DNA of 64,000 nt from Streptomyces sp. HUAS CB01 (GCF_030406905.1 NZ_CP129137.1:5662001-5726000), one strand, 5' to 3'. Positions 8,784 through 19,569 are shown, numbered from the stretch's first letter. A program made the numbers and translations. The notes: generated by a model not told the origin, from the letters alone.

Positions 8784-9594
8784 CCCGGCGGACGACGACG
8801 GTTCGTCCGGCACCGGGGAGAGGAAGCAGCGGTCCTTCTGGAAGGAACTGCCGCTGCTGGTCGGTATCGCGCTGGTCCTGGCGCTGCTGATCAAGACGTT
8901 CCTGGTCCAGGCGTTCTCGATCCCCTCGGACTCGATGATGAACACGCTCCAGCGGGGCGACCGGGTGCTGGTCGACAAGCTGACGCCGTGGTTCGGATCC
9001 GAGCCCGAGCGCGGCGAGGTCGTGGTCTTCCACGACCCGGGCGGCTGGCTGGACGACACCCACACCCCCGAGCCCAACGTGGTGCAGCAGTTCCTGAGCT
9101 TCATCGGCCTGATGCCGTCGTCGGAGGAGAAGGACCTGATCAAGCGCGTCATCGCGGTCGGCGGTGACACGGTCTCCTGCAAGAAGGGAGGCAAGGTCAT
9201 GGTCAACGGCAAGGCCCTGGACGAGACGTCGTACATCCGGCCCGGCAGCACGCCCTGCGACGACAAGCCGTTCGGTCCGATCCGGGTGCCCGAGGGCCGG
9301 ATCTGGGTGATGGGCGACAACCGGGACAACTCCCTGGACTCCCGCTACCACCAGGAGCTGCCTTACAACGGCACGGTGAGCAACGAGGACGTCGTCGGAC
9401 GCGCCGTGGTGGTGGCCTGGCCGTTCAACCGCTGGTCCACGCTGCCCGTTCCGGACACCTTCGACCAGCCCGGGCTCAACTCGGCGGCGGTGATCGGCGG
9501 AACCGTCGCGCCGGGCGCACTGGCCGTGGCGGGTGCGTTGCCGATCGTGCTCGTCCGCCGGAGGAGGCTGACCCGCGGGCGAACCGGCGGGTAG
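8644..9594 (+). CDS. lepB: Type I signal peptidase (third of four)
   Basis: 316 residues from GTG 8644, chosen because GAGGAG ends five bases upstream; GTG 8638 would add two residues. A long acidic cytoplasmic N-terminus (about 60 residues) leads to a membrane segment (70-90), Ser97 in IPSDSMMN, Lys in LIKRVIAVGGD and the MGDNRDNSLDSRYH box. A second hydrophobic segment (ALAVAGALPIVLV) near the C-terminus suggests two membrane spans. Its closest relative here is the second copy (DRVLVDKLTPWFGS in both), pointing to local duplication. Confidence 0.93.
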   Translation: MGDLAVGARSGHEEPEERPERYVKPSPGSTGSGGLPPQGDGGSGDGDPADDDGSSGTGERKQRSFWKELPLLVGIALVLALLIKTFLVQAFSIPSDSMMNTLQRGDRVLVDKLTPWFGSEPERGEVVVFHDPGGWLDDTHTPEPNVVQQFLSFIGLMPSSEEKDLIKRVIAVGGDTVSCKKGGKVMVNGKALDETSYIRPGSTPCDDKPFGPIRVPEGRIWVMGDNRDNSLDSRYHQELPYNGTVSNEDVVGRAVVVAWPFNRWSTLPVPDTFDQPGLNSAAVIGGTVAPGALAVAGALPIVLVRRRRLTRGRTGG

Positions 9595-9641
9595 GGTGCC
9601 GCTCGGATCAGCGATCGTCGATCCTGCGAGGGAGCGCTGCG

Positions 9642-10391
9642 ATGAGCGGAACAGGACGTACGGACAGGGGCCACGGCCGCCTCGGCAGTGTGCTGTCGGG
9701 GCTCGCCGTGGCCCTCGGCTGTGTGCTCTTCCTCGGCGGCTTCGTCTTCGGCGCGCTGCTCTACCAGCCGTACACGGTGCCGACGGATTCGATGTCCCCG
9801 ACCGTGGAGCCCGGTGACCGGGTGCTGGCGCAGCGGATCGACGGCTCCGAGGTCCGGCGCGGGGACATCGTCGTCTTCACGGACAAGGTGTGGGCCGACG
9901 CCCCGATGGTGAAGCGCGTGGTCGGGATCGGCGGCGACAAGGTCGTCTGCTGCGACTCCGAGGGCCGGATGACCGTCAACGGCCGGGCCGTCGAGGAACC
10001 GTATCTGCCGGGCGAGGAGTCCGCCTCGCCGATGGGCTTCACCGTCTCCGTCCCCGAGGGGAAGCTCTTCCTCCTCGGCGATGAGCGCAGGACCTCCGTG
10101 GACTCCCGTTCGCACCTTCAGGAAGCCGGACAGGGCACCGTGCCGAGGGCGGCCGTGAGCGCCCGGCTGGACGCCGTCGCCTGGCCTGTGGGCGGGGTCC
10201 TGGAACGGCCGCGGAGCTTCGCCGCGCTTCCGGGCGGGATCTCCGAGCCGGGGCCCATCCGGCCGGTCGTCGCGTCGGTGGCGCTCGGCGCCGTGCTGAT
10301 CCTGGGCGGAGCCGCCTACGGACCGCTCGTGAAGCTCATGGGCCGGCGGAAGCAGCCCACCGGGCGGAGCAGGGCGACCGCGGATGTCTGA
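9642..10391 (+). CDS. lepB: Type I signal peptidase (fourth of four)
   Basis: 249 residues. Membrane segment about 18-40, catalytic Ser50 in VPTDSMSP, Lys91 in MVKRVVGIGGD, then LLGDERRTSVDSRSH in place of the usual MGDxR box. A C-terminal membrane segment (VASVALGAVLILGGAAYG) follows. The shorter catalytic domain lacks the insertion seen in copies two and three. The stop overlaps the Nudix start (ATGTCTGA), indicating coupling. Confidence 0.92.
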   Translation: MSGTGRTDRGHGRLGSVLSGLAVALGCVLFLGGFVFGALLYQPYTVPTDSMSPTVEPGDRVLAQRIDGSEVRRGDIVVFTDKVWADAPMVKRVVGIGGDKVVCCDSEGRMTVNGRAVEEPYLPGEESASPMGFTVSVPEGKLFLLGDERRTSVDSRSHLQEAGQGTVPRAAVSARLDAVAWPVGGVLERPRSFAALPGGISEPGPIRPVVASVALGAVLILGGAAYGPLVKLMGRRKQPTGRSRATADV

Positions 10392-10908
10392 GCGGCCGGC
10401 GGGGACGGCCGCGGAGGGCCCCGGGCGGGCGCTGCGCCGTGTCTCCCGGGTGATCCTGCTCGATCCCGCCGACCGCATCCTGCTGCTGCACGGCTTCGAA
10501 CCCGAGGATCCGTCCGACGACTGGTGGTTCACACCCGGCGGCGGGGTCGAGGGCGCGGAGTCCCGCGAGGAGGCCGCGCTGCGCGAGCTCGCCGAGGAGA
10601 CGGGAATCACAGACGTCGAGCTGGGTCCGGTGATCTGGCAGCGGGAGTGCTCCTTCCCGTTCGACGGGCGCCGCTGGGACCAGGACGAGTGGTACTACCT
10701 GGCACGTACCCGGCAGACGGCGACCAGTCTGACGGGCCTGACCCGGCTGGAACAGCGCAGTGTCGCGGGCCTGAGGTGGTGGACCTCCGCCGAACTGTCG
10801 GCGGCGCGTGAGACGGTGTATCCGACCAGGCTCGCCGAGCTGCTGCGCACGCTGCTCGACGAGGGGCCTCCGAGTGCGCCTGTGGTCCTGGCCCGGGACA
10901 TCGTCTAG
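10384..10908 (+). CDS. Nudix hydrolase
   Basis: 174 residues with a complete Nudix box (GX5EX7REUXEEXGU) at about 52-74: GGGVEGAESREEAALRELAE followed by ETGI. Such enzymes hydrolyse nucleoside diphosphates linked to another moiety, using Mg2+ held by the box glutamates. The substrate cannot be read from sequence. It is translationally coupled to the fourth signal peptidase and ends the rplS-lepB run. Confidence 0.9.
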   Translation: MSERPAGTAAEGPGRALRRVSRVILLDPADRILLLHGFEPEDPSDDWWFTPGGGVEGAESREEAALRELAEETGITDVELGPVIWQRECSFPFDGRRWDQDEWYYLARTRQTATSLTGLTRLEQRSVAGLRWWTSAELSAARETVYPTRLAELLRTLLDEGPPSAPVVLARDIV

Positions 10909-10963
10909 GGACGCAGGGGGCTGGCGCACAATAGGGGGACGCACGGCTGAAGGGGAACATGCC

Positions 10964-11272
10964 ATGAGCGCCGAGGACCTCGAGAAGTACGAGACCGAGA
11001 TGGAGCTGAAGCTCTACCGGGAGTACCGCGACGTCGTCGGGCTGTTCAAATACGTGATCGAGACCGAGCGTCGTTTCTACCTCACCAATGACTACGAGAT
11101 GCAGGTGCACTCGGTGCAGGGTGAGGTCTTCTTCGAAGTCTCCATGGCAGACGCCTGGGTGTGGGACATGTACCGGCCGGCGAGGTTCGTCAAGCAGGTC
11201 CGCGTGCTCACGTTCAAGGACGTGAACATCGAGGAGCTGAACAAGAGCGATCTGGAGCTTCCCCAGGGCTGA
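10964..11272 (+). CDS. DUF2469 family protein
   Basis: A 102-residue acidic protein, strongly conserved in actinobacteria ([51 protein letters not shown]). Function is unknown. AAGGGGAA lies upstream of ATG 10964. Position between the Nudix gene and yraN is the standard actinobacterial order. Confidence 0.92.
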   Translation: MSAEDLEKYETEMELKLYREYRDVVGLFKYVIETERRFYLTNDYEMQVHSVQGEVFFEVSMADAWVWDMYRPARFVKQVRVLTFKDVNIEELNKSDLELPQG

Positions 11273-11379
11273 GCTTCACCCGGACGGGTGGCGTGGTTTT
11301 CCACAGCGGCCGGGTTGTCCACCAAGATCCACTCGCCGGGGCCCGAGGCACCAGAGTCGGTGCCGGAGGTGGTGCCGAG

Positions 11380-11760
11380 ATGAACGCGACGGGGGCACTC
11401 GGACGGTACGGCGAGGAACTGGCGGCCCGGCGGCTCGCCGCGAGCGGGATGACCGTGGTCGCCCGGAACTGGCGATGCGGACGGGCCGGCGAGATCGACA
11501 TCGTCGCCCGCGACGGCGACACGGTGGTCGTCTGTGAGGTCAAGACCCGCAGGGGCGGCCCGGAAGGACGGATGCCCTTCGAGCATCCGATGGCCGCGAT
11601 CACCCCCACCAAGGCGGACCGGCTCAGACACCTGGCCGCATGCTGGCTGGAGCACCACGGAGGACCACCGCCCCCCGGCGGGGTGCGGATCGATCTCGTC
11701 GGGGTGGTGCTGCCCCGGCGGGGCGCACCCCGGGTCGAGCATGTGACGGGGGTGGCCTGA
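11380..11760 (+). CDS. YraN family (UPF0102) endonuclease-like protein
   Basis: A 126-residue protein with a restriction-endonuclease-like fold: [36 protein letters not shown] and KTRRGG carry the E...D...ExK pattern. It is a UPF0102 member whose partner yifB/comM and dprA follow directly, hinting at a role in DNA uptake or recombination. ATG 11380 fits the family start; the longer upstream frame is not conserved. The stop overlaps the next ATG by one base. Confidence 0.92.
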   Translation: MNATGALGRYGEELAARRLAASGMTVVARNWRCGRAGEIDIVARDGDTVVVCEVKTRRGGPEGRMPFEHPMAAITPTKADRLRHLAACWLEHHGGPPPPGGVRIDLVGVVLPRRGAPRVEHVTGVA

Positions 11761-13373
11761 TGGGGTTCGCGCGCACCTGCTCGGTCGCGCTGGTGGGCGT
11801 CGAGGGCGTCGTCGTGGAGGTCCAGGCGGACCTGGAACCGGGCGTCGCGGCCTTCGCCCTGGTCGGCCTCCCGGACAAGAGCCTCGTGGAGAGCCGCGAC
11901 CGGGTCCGGGCGGCCGTCGTCAACTCCGGTGCCGAGTGGCCGCAGAAGAAGCTCACGGTCGGGCTCAGCCCGGCGTCCGTGCCGAAGGGCGGCAGCGGGT
12001 TCGACCTCGCCGTCGCCTGTGCGGTCCTGGGGGCTGCCGAGCGCATCGATCCCCGGGCGATCGCGGATCTCGTCCTCATCGGCGAGCTGGGTCTCGACGG
12101 CAGGGTGCGGCCCGTGCGGGGGGTCCTGCCCGCGGTCCTCGCCGCGGCGGAGGCGGGCTACCAGCAGGTCGTCGTGCCCGAGCGGACCGCGGGGGAGGCC
12201 TCGCTCGTGCCGGGTGTCTCGGTGCTCGGGGTGCGCAGCCTGCTCCAGCTGATCGCGGTGCTGAACGACGAGCCGGTGCCGGAGGAGGAACCCGACGGCG
12301 ACGGCCGGCCCGACGCCATGCTCGCCGGGCTGACGGTGCCCGGTGCCGGGGTGGGCACGGGGCTCGCGGCCGAGGCGGGGGCCCTGCGGGACCTGGCGGA
12401 CGTGGCCGGGCAGCACGGTGCGCGCACCGCCCTCGAGGTCGCCGCGGCCGGGGGACACCACCTGCTGCTCCAGGGGCCCCCGGGTGCGGGCAAGACGATG
12501 CTGGCGGAGCGGCTTCCGTCCGTGCTTCCTCCGCTCACCCGCAAGGAGTCCCTCGAGGTCACCGCCGTCCACTCGGTCGCGGGCATCCTGCCGCCCGGCG
12601 AGCCACTGGTGCGCACGGCGCCCTACTGCGCCCCGCACCATTCGGCGACGATGCAGTCCCTCGTGGGCGGCGGGCAGGGCATGCCGAGACCGGGAGCGGT
12701 CTCGCTGGCGCACCGGGGCGTCCTGTTCCTGGACGAGGCCCCGGAGTTCTCCGGCAAGGCGCTCGACGCCCTCCGCCAGCCGCTCGAATCGGGGCATGTG
12801 GTCGTCGCGCGGAGCGCGGGGGTGGTCCGGCTGCCCGCCCGCTTCCTCATGGTGCTGGCGGCCAACCCCTGCCCGTGCGGGCGCCACACCCTGCACGGCG
12901 CGGGATGCGACTGCCCCGCCTCGCTGATCCGGCGGTACCAGTCGCGGCTCTCCGGCCCCCTGCTCGACCGGGTCGACCTCCGGGTCGAGGTGGAGCCCGT
13001 CAGCCGGGCCGACCTGCTGGGCCAAGGGGCCCGGGGCGAGCCGTCCGCGGCCGTCGCGGCCCGGGTCGGGGAGGCGAGGGACCGGGCCGCCGCCAGGCTG
13101 GAGGGCACTCCGTGGCGGGCCAACAGCGAGGTGCCCGGCCATGAGCTGCGCACCCGCTGGCACACGGATCCGGGCGCGCTCGCCGCGGCCGAGCGGGACA
13201 TGGAGCGGGGACTCCTCACGGCCCGCGGCATGGACCGCGTACTCCGGGTCGCCTGGACGATCGCCGACCTCGCGGGCCACGACCGGCCCGACGCACAGGA
13301 CGTCGGCCTGGCACTCCAACTGCGCACGGGCATCGCCCGGGGGGTCCCGGCGGGGTTCGGAGCGGAGCGATGA
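11760..13373 (+). CDS. YifB/ComM family Mg-chelatase-like AAA+ ATPase
   Basis: 537 residues. An N-terminal ChlI-type domain (LVGLPDKSLVESRDRVRAAV) precedes the AAA+ module with Walker A GPPGAGKT at about 239-246 and Walker B GVLFLDEAPEF. A cysteine cluster NPCPCGRH...CDCP is typical of ComM. ComM is a hexameric helicase that promotes branch migration during natural transformation in Gram-negatives (family knowledge); in Streptomyces its role is untested. Coupled to yraN by a one-base overlap. Confidence 0.93.
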   Translation: MGFARTCSVALVGVEGVVVEVQADLEPGVAAFALVGLPDKSLVESRDRVRAAVVNSGAEWPQKKLTVGLSPASVPKGGSGFDLAVACAVLGAAERIDPRAIADLVLIGELGLDGRVRPVRGVLPAVLAAAEAGYQQVVVPERTAGEASLVPGVSVLGVRSLLQLIAVLNDEPVPEEEPDGDGRPDAMLAGLTVPGAGVGTGLAAEAGALRDLADVAGQHGARTALEVAAAGGHHLLLQGPPGAGKTMLAERLPSVLPPLTRKESLEVTAVHSVAGILPPGEPLVRTAPYCAPHHSATMQSLVGGGQGMPRPGAVSLAHRGVLFLDEAPEFSGKALDALRQPLESGHVVVARSAGVVRLPARFLMVLAANPCPCGRHTLHGAGCDCPASLIRRYQSRLSGPLLDRVDLRVEVEPVSRADLLGQGARGEPSAAVAARVGEARDRAAARLEGTPWRANSEVPGHELRTRWHTDPGALAAAERDMERGLLTARGMDRVLRVAWTIADLAGHDRPDAQDVGLALQLRTGIARGVPAGFGAER

Positions 13374-13455
13374 GCGCGGAAGCACCGGCCCGGCCGCCGG
13401 GCGGTGAGGGGAGGCCGGACATGACCGTCCGGTGCGAGTGGGGGAGGCTGCGGAC

Positions 13456-14622
13456 ATGACCTCCGGTGTGAGTGAGGAGGAGCGCAGGGCGCGTGCCGCG
13501 TTGACGAGGGTCGTCGAACCGGGTGACGAACGCGCGGGGAGATGGCTGCGCCGGCACGGCCCGGTGGAACTCCTGGCCCGTCTCACCGGGCCCGCCCTGA
13601 CCGAGGGCACCCTCCCCGGCGCGGGGGAGCAGACGGTCCAGGGCTACCGGACGCGGGCCGCGACGGCGAGCCCGGAGCGTGATCTGGAGCGGGTGGCCGA
13701 GCTGGGCGGGCGCTTCCTCTGTCCAGGCGACCCGGAGTGGCCGGGCCAACTGGACGACCTCGGAGACGCAAGGCCGGTCGGACTCTGGGTGCGGGGTCGC
13801 CCCGACCTGCGGATATGGGCCCTGCGCTCGGTCGCCGTGGTGGGCGCGAGAGCCTGCACCCCGTACGGGGCCCATGTGTCCGGGAGTCTCGCCTCGGGCC
13901 TCGCGGAGCGCGGCTGGGTCGTCGTCTCCGGCGCGGCGTACGGGGTCGACGCCGCAGCCCACCGAGGCGCACTGTCCGCGGACGGTGCCACCGTCGCGGT
14001 ACTGGCGTGCGGCGTGGACGCCGTCTATCCGCGCGGTCATGCCGAGTTGATCCGTCGCGTGGTCGAACAGGGCGTGGTCGTCGCGGAGTTGCCGCCTGGA
14101 GCGCATCCCACCCGCAGCAGGTTCGTGCTGCGGAACCGGGTCATCGCGGCCCTGTCCCGGGGCACCGTCGTCGTGGAGGCCGAGTACCGCAGCGGCTCGC
14201 TCGCCACGGCCAGGGCCGCCGAACGTCTCGGCCGGTTCACCATGGGCGTTCCCGGCCCGGTCACCAGCGGGCTCTCCGCGGGCGTGCACGAACTCCTGCG
14301 CACCGGAGCGGTCCTGGTCACCGACGCCGACGAAGTGGTGGAGCTGGTCGGCGACATCGGTGATCTCGCCCCCGCACGCCGCGGGCCGGTGCTCCCGCGG
14401 GACCTCCTCGGCCCCGGCTGCGCACGGGTACTGGAGGCGCTCCCGGTCAGCGGCGCCCTCGACGGCCGGGACATCGCCGCTCGGGCCGGCACCACGCCCG
14501 ACGAGGCCCTCGCGAGGCTGTACGAACTGCACTCCCTGGGCTTCGTCGAACGCCACGGGGATCGCTGGCAGTTGGCCACCGTCGCCACAACGGGCTCGAA
14601 CGCACGGCGAGGCGGTGCTTGA
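13456..14622 (+). CDS. dprA: DNA-processing protein DprA
   Basis: 388 residues with the Rossmann-like DprA domain ([60 protein letters not shown]) and a C-terminal winged-helix DML1-like domain. DprA loads RecA on incoming single-stranded DNA. ATG 13456 has GGGGGAGG nine bases upstream; GTG 13432 would add an unconserved octapeptide. The usual GSR of the domain reads GAR here. A 254-bp non-coding gap follows before whiG. Confidence 0.92.
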   Translation: MTSGVSEEERRARAALTRVVEPGDERAGRWLRRHGPVELLARLTGPALTEGTLPGAGEQTVQGYRTRAATASPERDLERVAELGGRFLCPGDPEWPGQLDDLGDARPVGLWVRGRPDLRIWALRSVAVVGARACTPYGAHVSGSLASGLAERGWVVVSGAAYGVDAAAHRGALSADGATVAVLACGVDAVYPRGHAELIRRVVEQGVVVAELPPGAHPTRSRFVLRNRVIAALSRGTVVVEAEYRSGSLATARAAERLGRFTMGVPGPVTSGLSAGVHELLRTGAVLVTDADEVVELVGDIGDLAPARRGPVLPRDLLGPGCARVLEALPVSGALDGRDIAARAGTTPDEALARLYELHSLGFVERHGDRWQLATVATTGSNARRGGA

Positions 14623-14876
14623 CCTGGGGCATTCGGGTGAAAGGGTGTGCCCGATGGCCCCGGCGGCACTTCCGCGACACCGTGAGGGCCGGCGCCCCGG
14701 CTCCGGCCCTCGTTCGAAGATGTGGCCGACGGTACACACCCACCGAGGCGCGATCCGCCGCCGTTCGCGCACCGCAATCCCCCAGTCACGCTACGCTCAC
14801 CAGGTTCACCGCCCAGCCACCGGCCCAGACAACCCGTCCCATCACGCCCCACAGCAGAACGGCTCAAAGGCAACGC

Positions 14877-15713
14877 ATGCCCCAGCACACCTCCGGGTCT
14901 GACCACGCGGCAGTTCCCCCCGCTGCCCGTGGTTCCGTGCGGCCGCCCGCGCCGTCGTCGCTCGAAGAGCTGTGGCGGTCGTACAAGGCCACCGGCGACG
15001 ACCGGTTGCGGGAGCAGCTGATCCTGCACTACTCACCACTGGTGAAGTACGTCGCGGGCCGGGTGAGCGTAGGACTCCCGTCCAACGTCGAGCAGGCGGA
15101 CTTCGTCTCCTCCGGGGTCTTCGGACTCATCGACGCCATCGAGAAGTTCGACATCGAGCGGTCGATCAAGTTCGAGACGTACGCGATCACGCGCATCCGG
15201 GGTGCCATGATCGACGAGTTGCGGGCGCTCGACTGGATCCCGCGCTCCGTGCGGCAGAAGGCCCGCAACGTCGAGCGCGCGTACGCCACGCTGGAGGCAC
15301 AGCTGCGGCGCACACCCTCCGAGAGCGAGGTCGCCGCGGAGATGGGTATCTCGCTCGAGGAACTGCACTCCGTCTTCAGCCAGTTGTCCCTGGCGAACGT
15401 CGTCGCCCTGGAGGAGCTGCTCCACGTCGGGGGCGAGGGCGGCGACCGGCTCAGCCTCATGGACACCCTGGAGGACACCGCCGCGGACAACCCGGTGGAG
15501 GTGGCCGAGGACCGCGAGCTGAGGCGCCTCCTCGCCCGCGCCATCAACACACTCCCCGACCGGGAGAAGACCGTCGTCACGCTCTACTACTACGAGGGCC
15601 TGACTCTGGCGGAGATCGGCAATGTCCTGGGCGTCACCGAGAGCCGGGTCAGCCAGATCCACACCAAGTCCGTGCTGCAGCTCAGGGCGAAGCTGGCCGA
15701 CGTCGCACGGTGA
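14877..15713 (+). CDS. whiG: RNA polymerase sigma factor WhiG
   Basis: 278 residues of the FliA/WhiG sigma family. Region 2 ([56 protein letters not shown]), region 3 ([20 protein letters not shown]) and region 4 ([20 protein letters not shown]) are all present. WhiG directs early sporulation genes in aerial hyphae, including whiH and whiI (known Streptomyces biology), and is held by an anti-sigma factor with c-di-GMP. ATG 14877 is the only start giving the family N-terminus. Confidence 0.96.
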   Translation: MPQHTSGSDHAAVPPAARGSVRPPAPSSLEELWRSYKATGDDRLREQLILHYSPLVKYVAGRVSVGLPSNVEQADFVSSGVFGLIDAIEKFDIERSIKFETYAITRIRGAMIDELRALDWIPRSVRQKARNVERAYATLEAQLRRTPSESEVAAEMGISLEELHSVFSQLSLANVVALEELLHVGGEGGDRLSLMDTLEDTAADNPVEVAEDRELRRLLARAINTLPDREKTVVTLYYYEGLTLAEIGNVLGVTESRVSQIHTKSVLQLRAKLADVAR

Positions 15714-15811
15714 GGCGGGCGTCCGCCGGTGTGACGGGGAGCAGGCCGTGGTGCCGTGCGGAAGCGACATTGTCCTGCCCGTGCGAGCCCCCGTCGCCGT
15801 AAAGTGGTCCC

Positions 15812-16396
15812 GTGCCAAGGATTCGAGCGGCCTCCGTGGCCGAGCACAGGACGATGCAGCGCGCCGCCCTGCTGGACGCCGCGCGTTCCCTGCTGTCCGA
15901 AGGCGGGACGGAGGCGCTGACCTTCCCCGCCCTCGCCGAGCGCACGGGCCTGGCCAGATCCTCCGTGTACGAGTACTTCCGCTCCCGCGCCGCGGTGGTC
16001 GAGGAGCTGTGCGCCGTCGACTTCCCGGTCTGGGCGGCGGAGGTCGGGGCCGCCATGGCGGGCTCGGACACCCCCGAGGGCAAGGTCGAGGCGTATGTGC
16101 GCCGTCAGCTGGAACTCGTCGGCGACCGGCGTCACCGGGCGGTCGTCGCGATCTCCGCGAGCGAGCTTGACGACGGCGCCCGGGAGAAGATCCGTGCCGC
16201 GCACGGCGGGCTGATCGCCATGATCGTGGAGGCGCTCGGGGAGCTGGGCCACCGGCAGCCCCGCCTCGCGGCGATGCTCCTTCAGGGGGTCGTGGACGCG
16301 GCGGTGCGCCGTATCGAGCTGGGCGCCGCCGAGGACCCGTCCTCCATCGCCGAGGCCGCGGTGTCGATGGCGCTGCGCGGAGTCCTGGGCGACTGA
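15812..16396 (+). CDS. TetR family transcriptional regulator
   Basis: 194 residues. The N-terminal helix-turn-helix is clear ([39 protein letters not shown]). The C-terminal ligand domain is divergent, so effector and targets are unknown. GTG 15812 is the first conserved start. It is convergent with the M23 peptidase; a short direct repeat lies between them. Confidence 0.9.
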   Translation: MPRIRAASVAEHRTMQRAALLDAARSLLSEGGTEALTFPALAERTGLARSSVYEYFRSRAAVVEELCAVDFPVWAAEVGAAMAGSDTPEGKVEAYVRRQLELVGDRRHRAVVAISASELDDGAREKIRAAHGGLIAMIVEALGELGHRQPRLAAMLLQGVVDAAVRRIELGAAEDPSSIAEAAVSMALRGVLGD

Positions 16397-16487
16397 GCCC
16401 GCGCTCCGTCCCGCCCTGACCAGGGCTTCGGCCCCTCGCCCAGATCGACTGCTCGCTCGGCTGGGCGTCGGGCTCGCGTGCTCCGGC

Positions 16488-16599
16488 TTTCCCGCGCTGC
16501 CAGGCCGAGCCCCTGCCGTCCCGCCTTGCTCGTTCGGCGCCGGGCGCGCCCGGCCCGGTTTTCCCGCGCTGCCGCTCCGAGCCCCTGCCGTCCCCGCCT
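16488..16599. repeat. Two-copy direct repeat, ~40 bp unit, 72-bp period
   Basis: Two copies of a ~40-bp unit starting TTTCCCGCGCTGCC and containing CGAGCCCCTGCCGTC lie at 16488-16527 and 16560-16599, with a few mismatches. They fall in the tail between the TetR gene and the M23 peptidase, where the peptidase frame stays open but coding character is poor. Confidence 0.6.
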
Positions 16600-17390
16600 G
16601 CTTGTGCATCGACGGTGACGGCCGAGTCGGACCCGGCGTGCAAGCCCGTGCCCCGATCCTCGCCACGCCTGTGCCGCGCCACCGGCCACAGCCCTGCCCG
16701 CGCCCGTCCCTCCGGATCAGGCCGTCGTCGATACCGCAGCGCGCGGTGCGAGAGGACCGCCGCGGCCGTGAGCACCAGGGCCTGGACCGTGTCCGCGCCC
16801 GCCCGGGACGGGGCGGGCGATGCCCCGGCGAGCCTCCGCACGGCCACCTCCGGAGCCGAGGACGGCGGCACGGGCACACCGAAGACCGGGAGCAGCCGGG
16901 ACGGGCCGCGGCGCAGGGCCGACGCGGGCAGGAGGGAGAGCGGGTCCAGATACTCCTCGCCGCGTCGCAGCCCCCAGTGCAGACACCCCTTCGGACAGTG
17001 CGACGAGCCCTCCGCCACCACGGCCACGGCCTGGCCCTCGGTCACCAGGGCACCCGGTTCGACCAGCGGGCGCACCGGCTCGTAGGTCGTGCGCAGCGGC
17101 GGGTCGCCCGTACCCGTCAACGCGATCGACAGCACCCCCCGCCCCGCCACCGGCCCCGCGAAGGACACCCGGCCCGGCGCCGCCGCGCGCACCTCGGTCC
17201 CCGGGGGCGCCGCCAGGTCCGCCCCGCGGTGGCCCCGCCCGTACGGGGAGGGCGGCGGTTCCCAGCCCCGTACCACAGCGGGGCGGGGCGGGCCCACGGG
17301 CCAGACCGCCGCCCATGCGGCCACCGGGGGCAGCAGGACCAGCAGCACCGCTGCCGGCACCGTTTTCACGACTCGTCGTGCGCGATTCAT
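16600..17390 (-). CDS. M23 family metallopeptidase (LytM-type), 3' end unclear
   Basis: From ATG 17390: signal peptide ([17 protein letters not shown]), then an M23/LytM domain with [20 protein letters not shown] and [20 protein letters not shown], carrying the HxxxD and HxH zinc ligands. A membrane segment ([18 protein letters not shown]) follows near 16740-16800. It should cut or sense cell-wall peptides outside the membrane. The reading frame then stays open through a repeat, the antisense of the TetR gene and most of whiG, to TGA at 15033. That is implausible as protein, so I end the supported part near 16600; the native stop was probably lost by frameshift. Confidence 0.68.
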
Positions 17391-17651
17391 GACGCCGACG
17401 GTCCCCCGGCGGACCGCCTCCGCGCTGATCATGGTCCGGATCTGTGGACGGCCGGCCCGTTGTGGACATCGCCGTCACCCGGCACCTCGGCGGTCCCGTA
17501 CACTTCTTCTGGCGATCCGGGTCACCCGGGTCGACTTCGCACGCCCCGCCACCACGCTCGTACGCGGTCGGTGGCCGCGCCTCTCGGTCCTTCGTGGCAC
17601 GGCGCGTCGGGGCGTCAGGACACAACCGAGAAAACCCAAGGAGATACGGCC

Positions 17652-18542
17652 ATGGCCGTCGTCACGATGCGGGAGCTGCTGGAGAGCGGCGTCCACTTCG
17701 GTCACCAGACCCGTCGCTGGAACCCGAAGATGAAGCGCTTCATCTTCACCGAGCGCAACGGCATCTACATCATCGACCTGCTCCAGTCGCTGTCGTACAT
17801 CGACCGCGCCTACGAGTTCGTCAAGGAGACCGTCGCGCACGGCGGCTCCATCATGTTCGTCGGCACGAAGAAGCAGGCCCAGGAGGCGATCGCCGAGCAG
17901 GCGACCCGCGTCGGCATGCCCTACGTCAACCAGCGCTGGCTCGGCGGCATGCTCACCAACTTCTCCACCGTCTACAAGCGCCTTCAGCGTCTGAAGGAGC
18001 TCGAGGCGATCGACTTCGAGGATGTGGCCGCCTCCGGTCTCACCAAGAAGGAGCTCCTGGTCCTCTCCCGCGAGAAGGCCAAGCTGGAGAAGACCCTCGG
18101 TGGCATCCGCGAGATGCAGAAGGTGCCGAGCGCCGTCTGGATCGTCGACACCAAGAAGGAGCACATCGCCGTCGGTGAGGCGCGCAAGCTCCACATCCCG
18201 GTCGTCGCGATCCTCGACACCAACTGCGACCCGGACGAGGTCGACTACAAGATCCCGGGCAACGACGACGCGATCCGCTCCGTCACCCTGCTCACCCGCG
18301 TGATCGCCGACGCCGTCGCCGAGGGCCTCATCGCCCGTTCCGGCGTCGCGACCGGCGACTCGAAGCCGGGCGACAAGGCCGCCGGCGAGCCGCTGGCCGA
18401 GTGGGAGCGCGACCTGCTCGAGGGCGAGAAGAAGGCCGACGAGACCCCGGCCGCCGAGGCCGAGAAGCCGGCCGAGGCCGCTGCCGAGGCTCCGGCCGCG
18501 GACGCTGCCGACGCTCCGGCCGCGGACGCCGACAAGGCCTGA
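17652..18542 (+). CDS. rpsB: 30S ribosomal protein S2
   Basis: 296 residues. The conserved S2 core ([71 protein letters not shown]) is followed by an Ala/Glu-rich actinobacterial tail. AAGGAG precedes ATG 17652 by eight bases. A likely -10 (TACACT) lies at about 17499. A strong hairpin separates it from tsf. Confidence 0.97.
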   Translation: MAVVTMRELLESGVHFGHQTRRWNPKMKRFIFTERNGIYIIDLLQSLSYIDRAYEFVKETVAHGGSIMFVGTKKQAQEAIAEQATRVGMPYVNQRWLGGMLTNFSTVYKRLQRLKELEAIDFEDVAASGLTKKELLVLSREKAKLEKTLGGIREMQKVPSAVWIVDTKKEHIAVGEARKLHIPVVAILDTNCDPDEVDYKIPGNDDAIRSVTLLTRVIADAVAEGLIARSGVATGDSKPGDKAAGEPLAEWERDLLEGEKKADETPAAEAEKPAEAAAEAPAADAADAPAADADKA

Positions 18543-18560
18543 CACCCAGGTTTCGGTAGT

Positions 18561-18593
18561 CGACGGCGGGGGCCCATGAAGCCCCCGCCGTCG
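18561..18593 (+). terminator. rpsB-tsf intergenic hairpin
   Basis: CGACGGCGGGGGC (18561-18573) and its exact complement at 18581-18593 form a 13-bp stem with a 7-base loop, 19 bases after the rpsB stop. There is no T-run, so it may be an attenuator or mRNA-stability element lowering tsf relative to rpsB. Confidence 0.75.
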
Positions 18594-18644
18594 GCCCGTA
18601 GATCGTTCGACCTCAGCTCTTCGACTTCAGAGAGATTCACAGAC

Positions 18645-19481
18645 ATGGCGAACTACACCGCCGCTGACGTTAAGAAGCTCCGCGAGCTCACCGGCGCGGG
18701 CATGATGGACTGCAAGAAGGCGCTCGACGAGGCCGACGGCAACGTCGACAAGGCCGTCGAGGCCCTGCGCATCAAGGGCCAGAAGGGCGTCGCCAAGCGC
18801 GAGGGCCGTTCCGCCGAGAACGGCGCCGTCGTCTCCCTCATCGCCGACGACAACACCTCCGGTGTCATCGTCGAGCTGAAGTGCGAGACGGACTTCGTCG
18901 CCAAGGGCGACAAGTTCCAGGCCGTCGCCAACGCGCTCGCCGCCCACGTCGCCGCCACCGGTCCGGCCGACATCGAGGCCCTGCTCGCCTCCGAGATCGA
19001 GCCCGGCAAGACCGTGCAGGCGTACGTCGACGAGGCCAACGCCAACCTCGGCGAGAAGATCGTCCTGGACCGCTTCGCGCAGTTCTCCGGTGCCTACGTG
19101 GCCGCGTACATGCACCGCACGATGCCCGACCTGCCCCCGCAGATCGGTGTCCTCGTCGAGCTCGACAAGCCGAACGCCGAGGTCGCCAAGGGCGTCGCCC
19201 AGCACATCGCCGCCTTCGCGCCGAAGTACCTGTCCCGCGAGGACGTCCCGGCCGAGGTCGTCGAGTCCGAGCGCCGCGTCGCCGAGGAGACCACCCGCGC
19301 CGAGGGCAAGCCCGAGGCCGCCCTGCCGAAGATCGTCGAGGGTCGCCTCAACGGCTTCTTCAAGGACGCCACCCTCCTGGGCCAGCCGTACGCGCTGGAC
19401 AACAAGAAGTCCGTCCAGCAGATCCTGGACGAGGCCGGTGTCGCCCTGAAGCGCTTCTCGCGCATCAAGGTCGGCATCTGA
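18645..19481 (+). CDS. tsf: Elongation factor Ts
   Basis: 278 residues with UBA-like N-terminus ([20 protein letters not shown]), the EF-Tu-contacting core ([37 protein letters not shown]) and C-terminal module ([15 protein letters not shown]). It is the nucleotide exchange factor for EF-Tu. ATG 18645 is the family start; the longer frame begins inside the hairpin. Confidence 0.97.
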   Translation: MANYTAADVKKLRELTGAGMMDCKKALDEADGNVDKAVEALRIKGQKGVAKREGRSAENGAVVSLIADDNTSGVIVELKCETDFVAKGDKFQAVANALAAHVAATGPADIEALLASEIEPGKTVQAYVDEANANLGEKIVLDRFAQFSGAYVAAYMHRTMPDLPPQIGVLVELDKPNAEVAKGVAQHIAAFAPKYLSREDVPAEVVESERRVAEETTRAEGKPEAALPKIVEGRLNGFFKDATLLGQPYALDNKKSVQQILDEAGVALKRFSRIKVGI

Positions 19482-19569
19482 GCCGGTACGCGATCGACAC
19501 GGGAGCCCGATAGGGTTTTCCAGCAGTCGTCGGCCGCGTGAACGCCGGACGACCGCAGATCTGACGAGG

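Noticed and set aside
6900..10400. Assembly error causing four signal peptidase copies
   Set aside because: The copies differ widely in sequence and membrane topology, and four tandem sip genes after rplS is the known Streptomyces arrangement.
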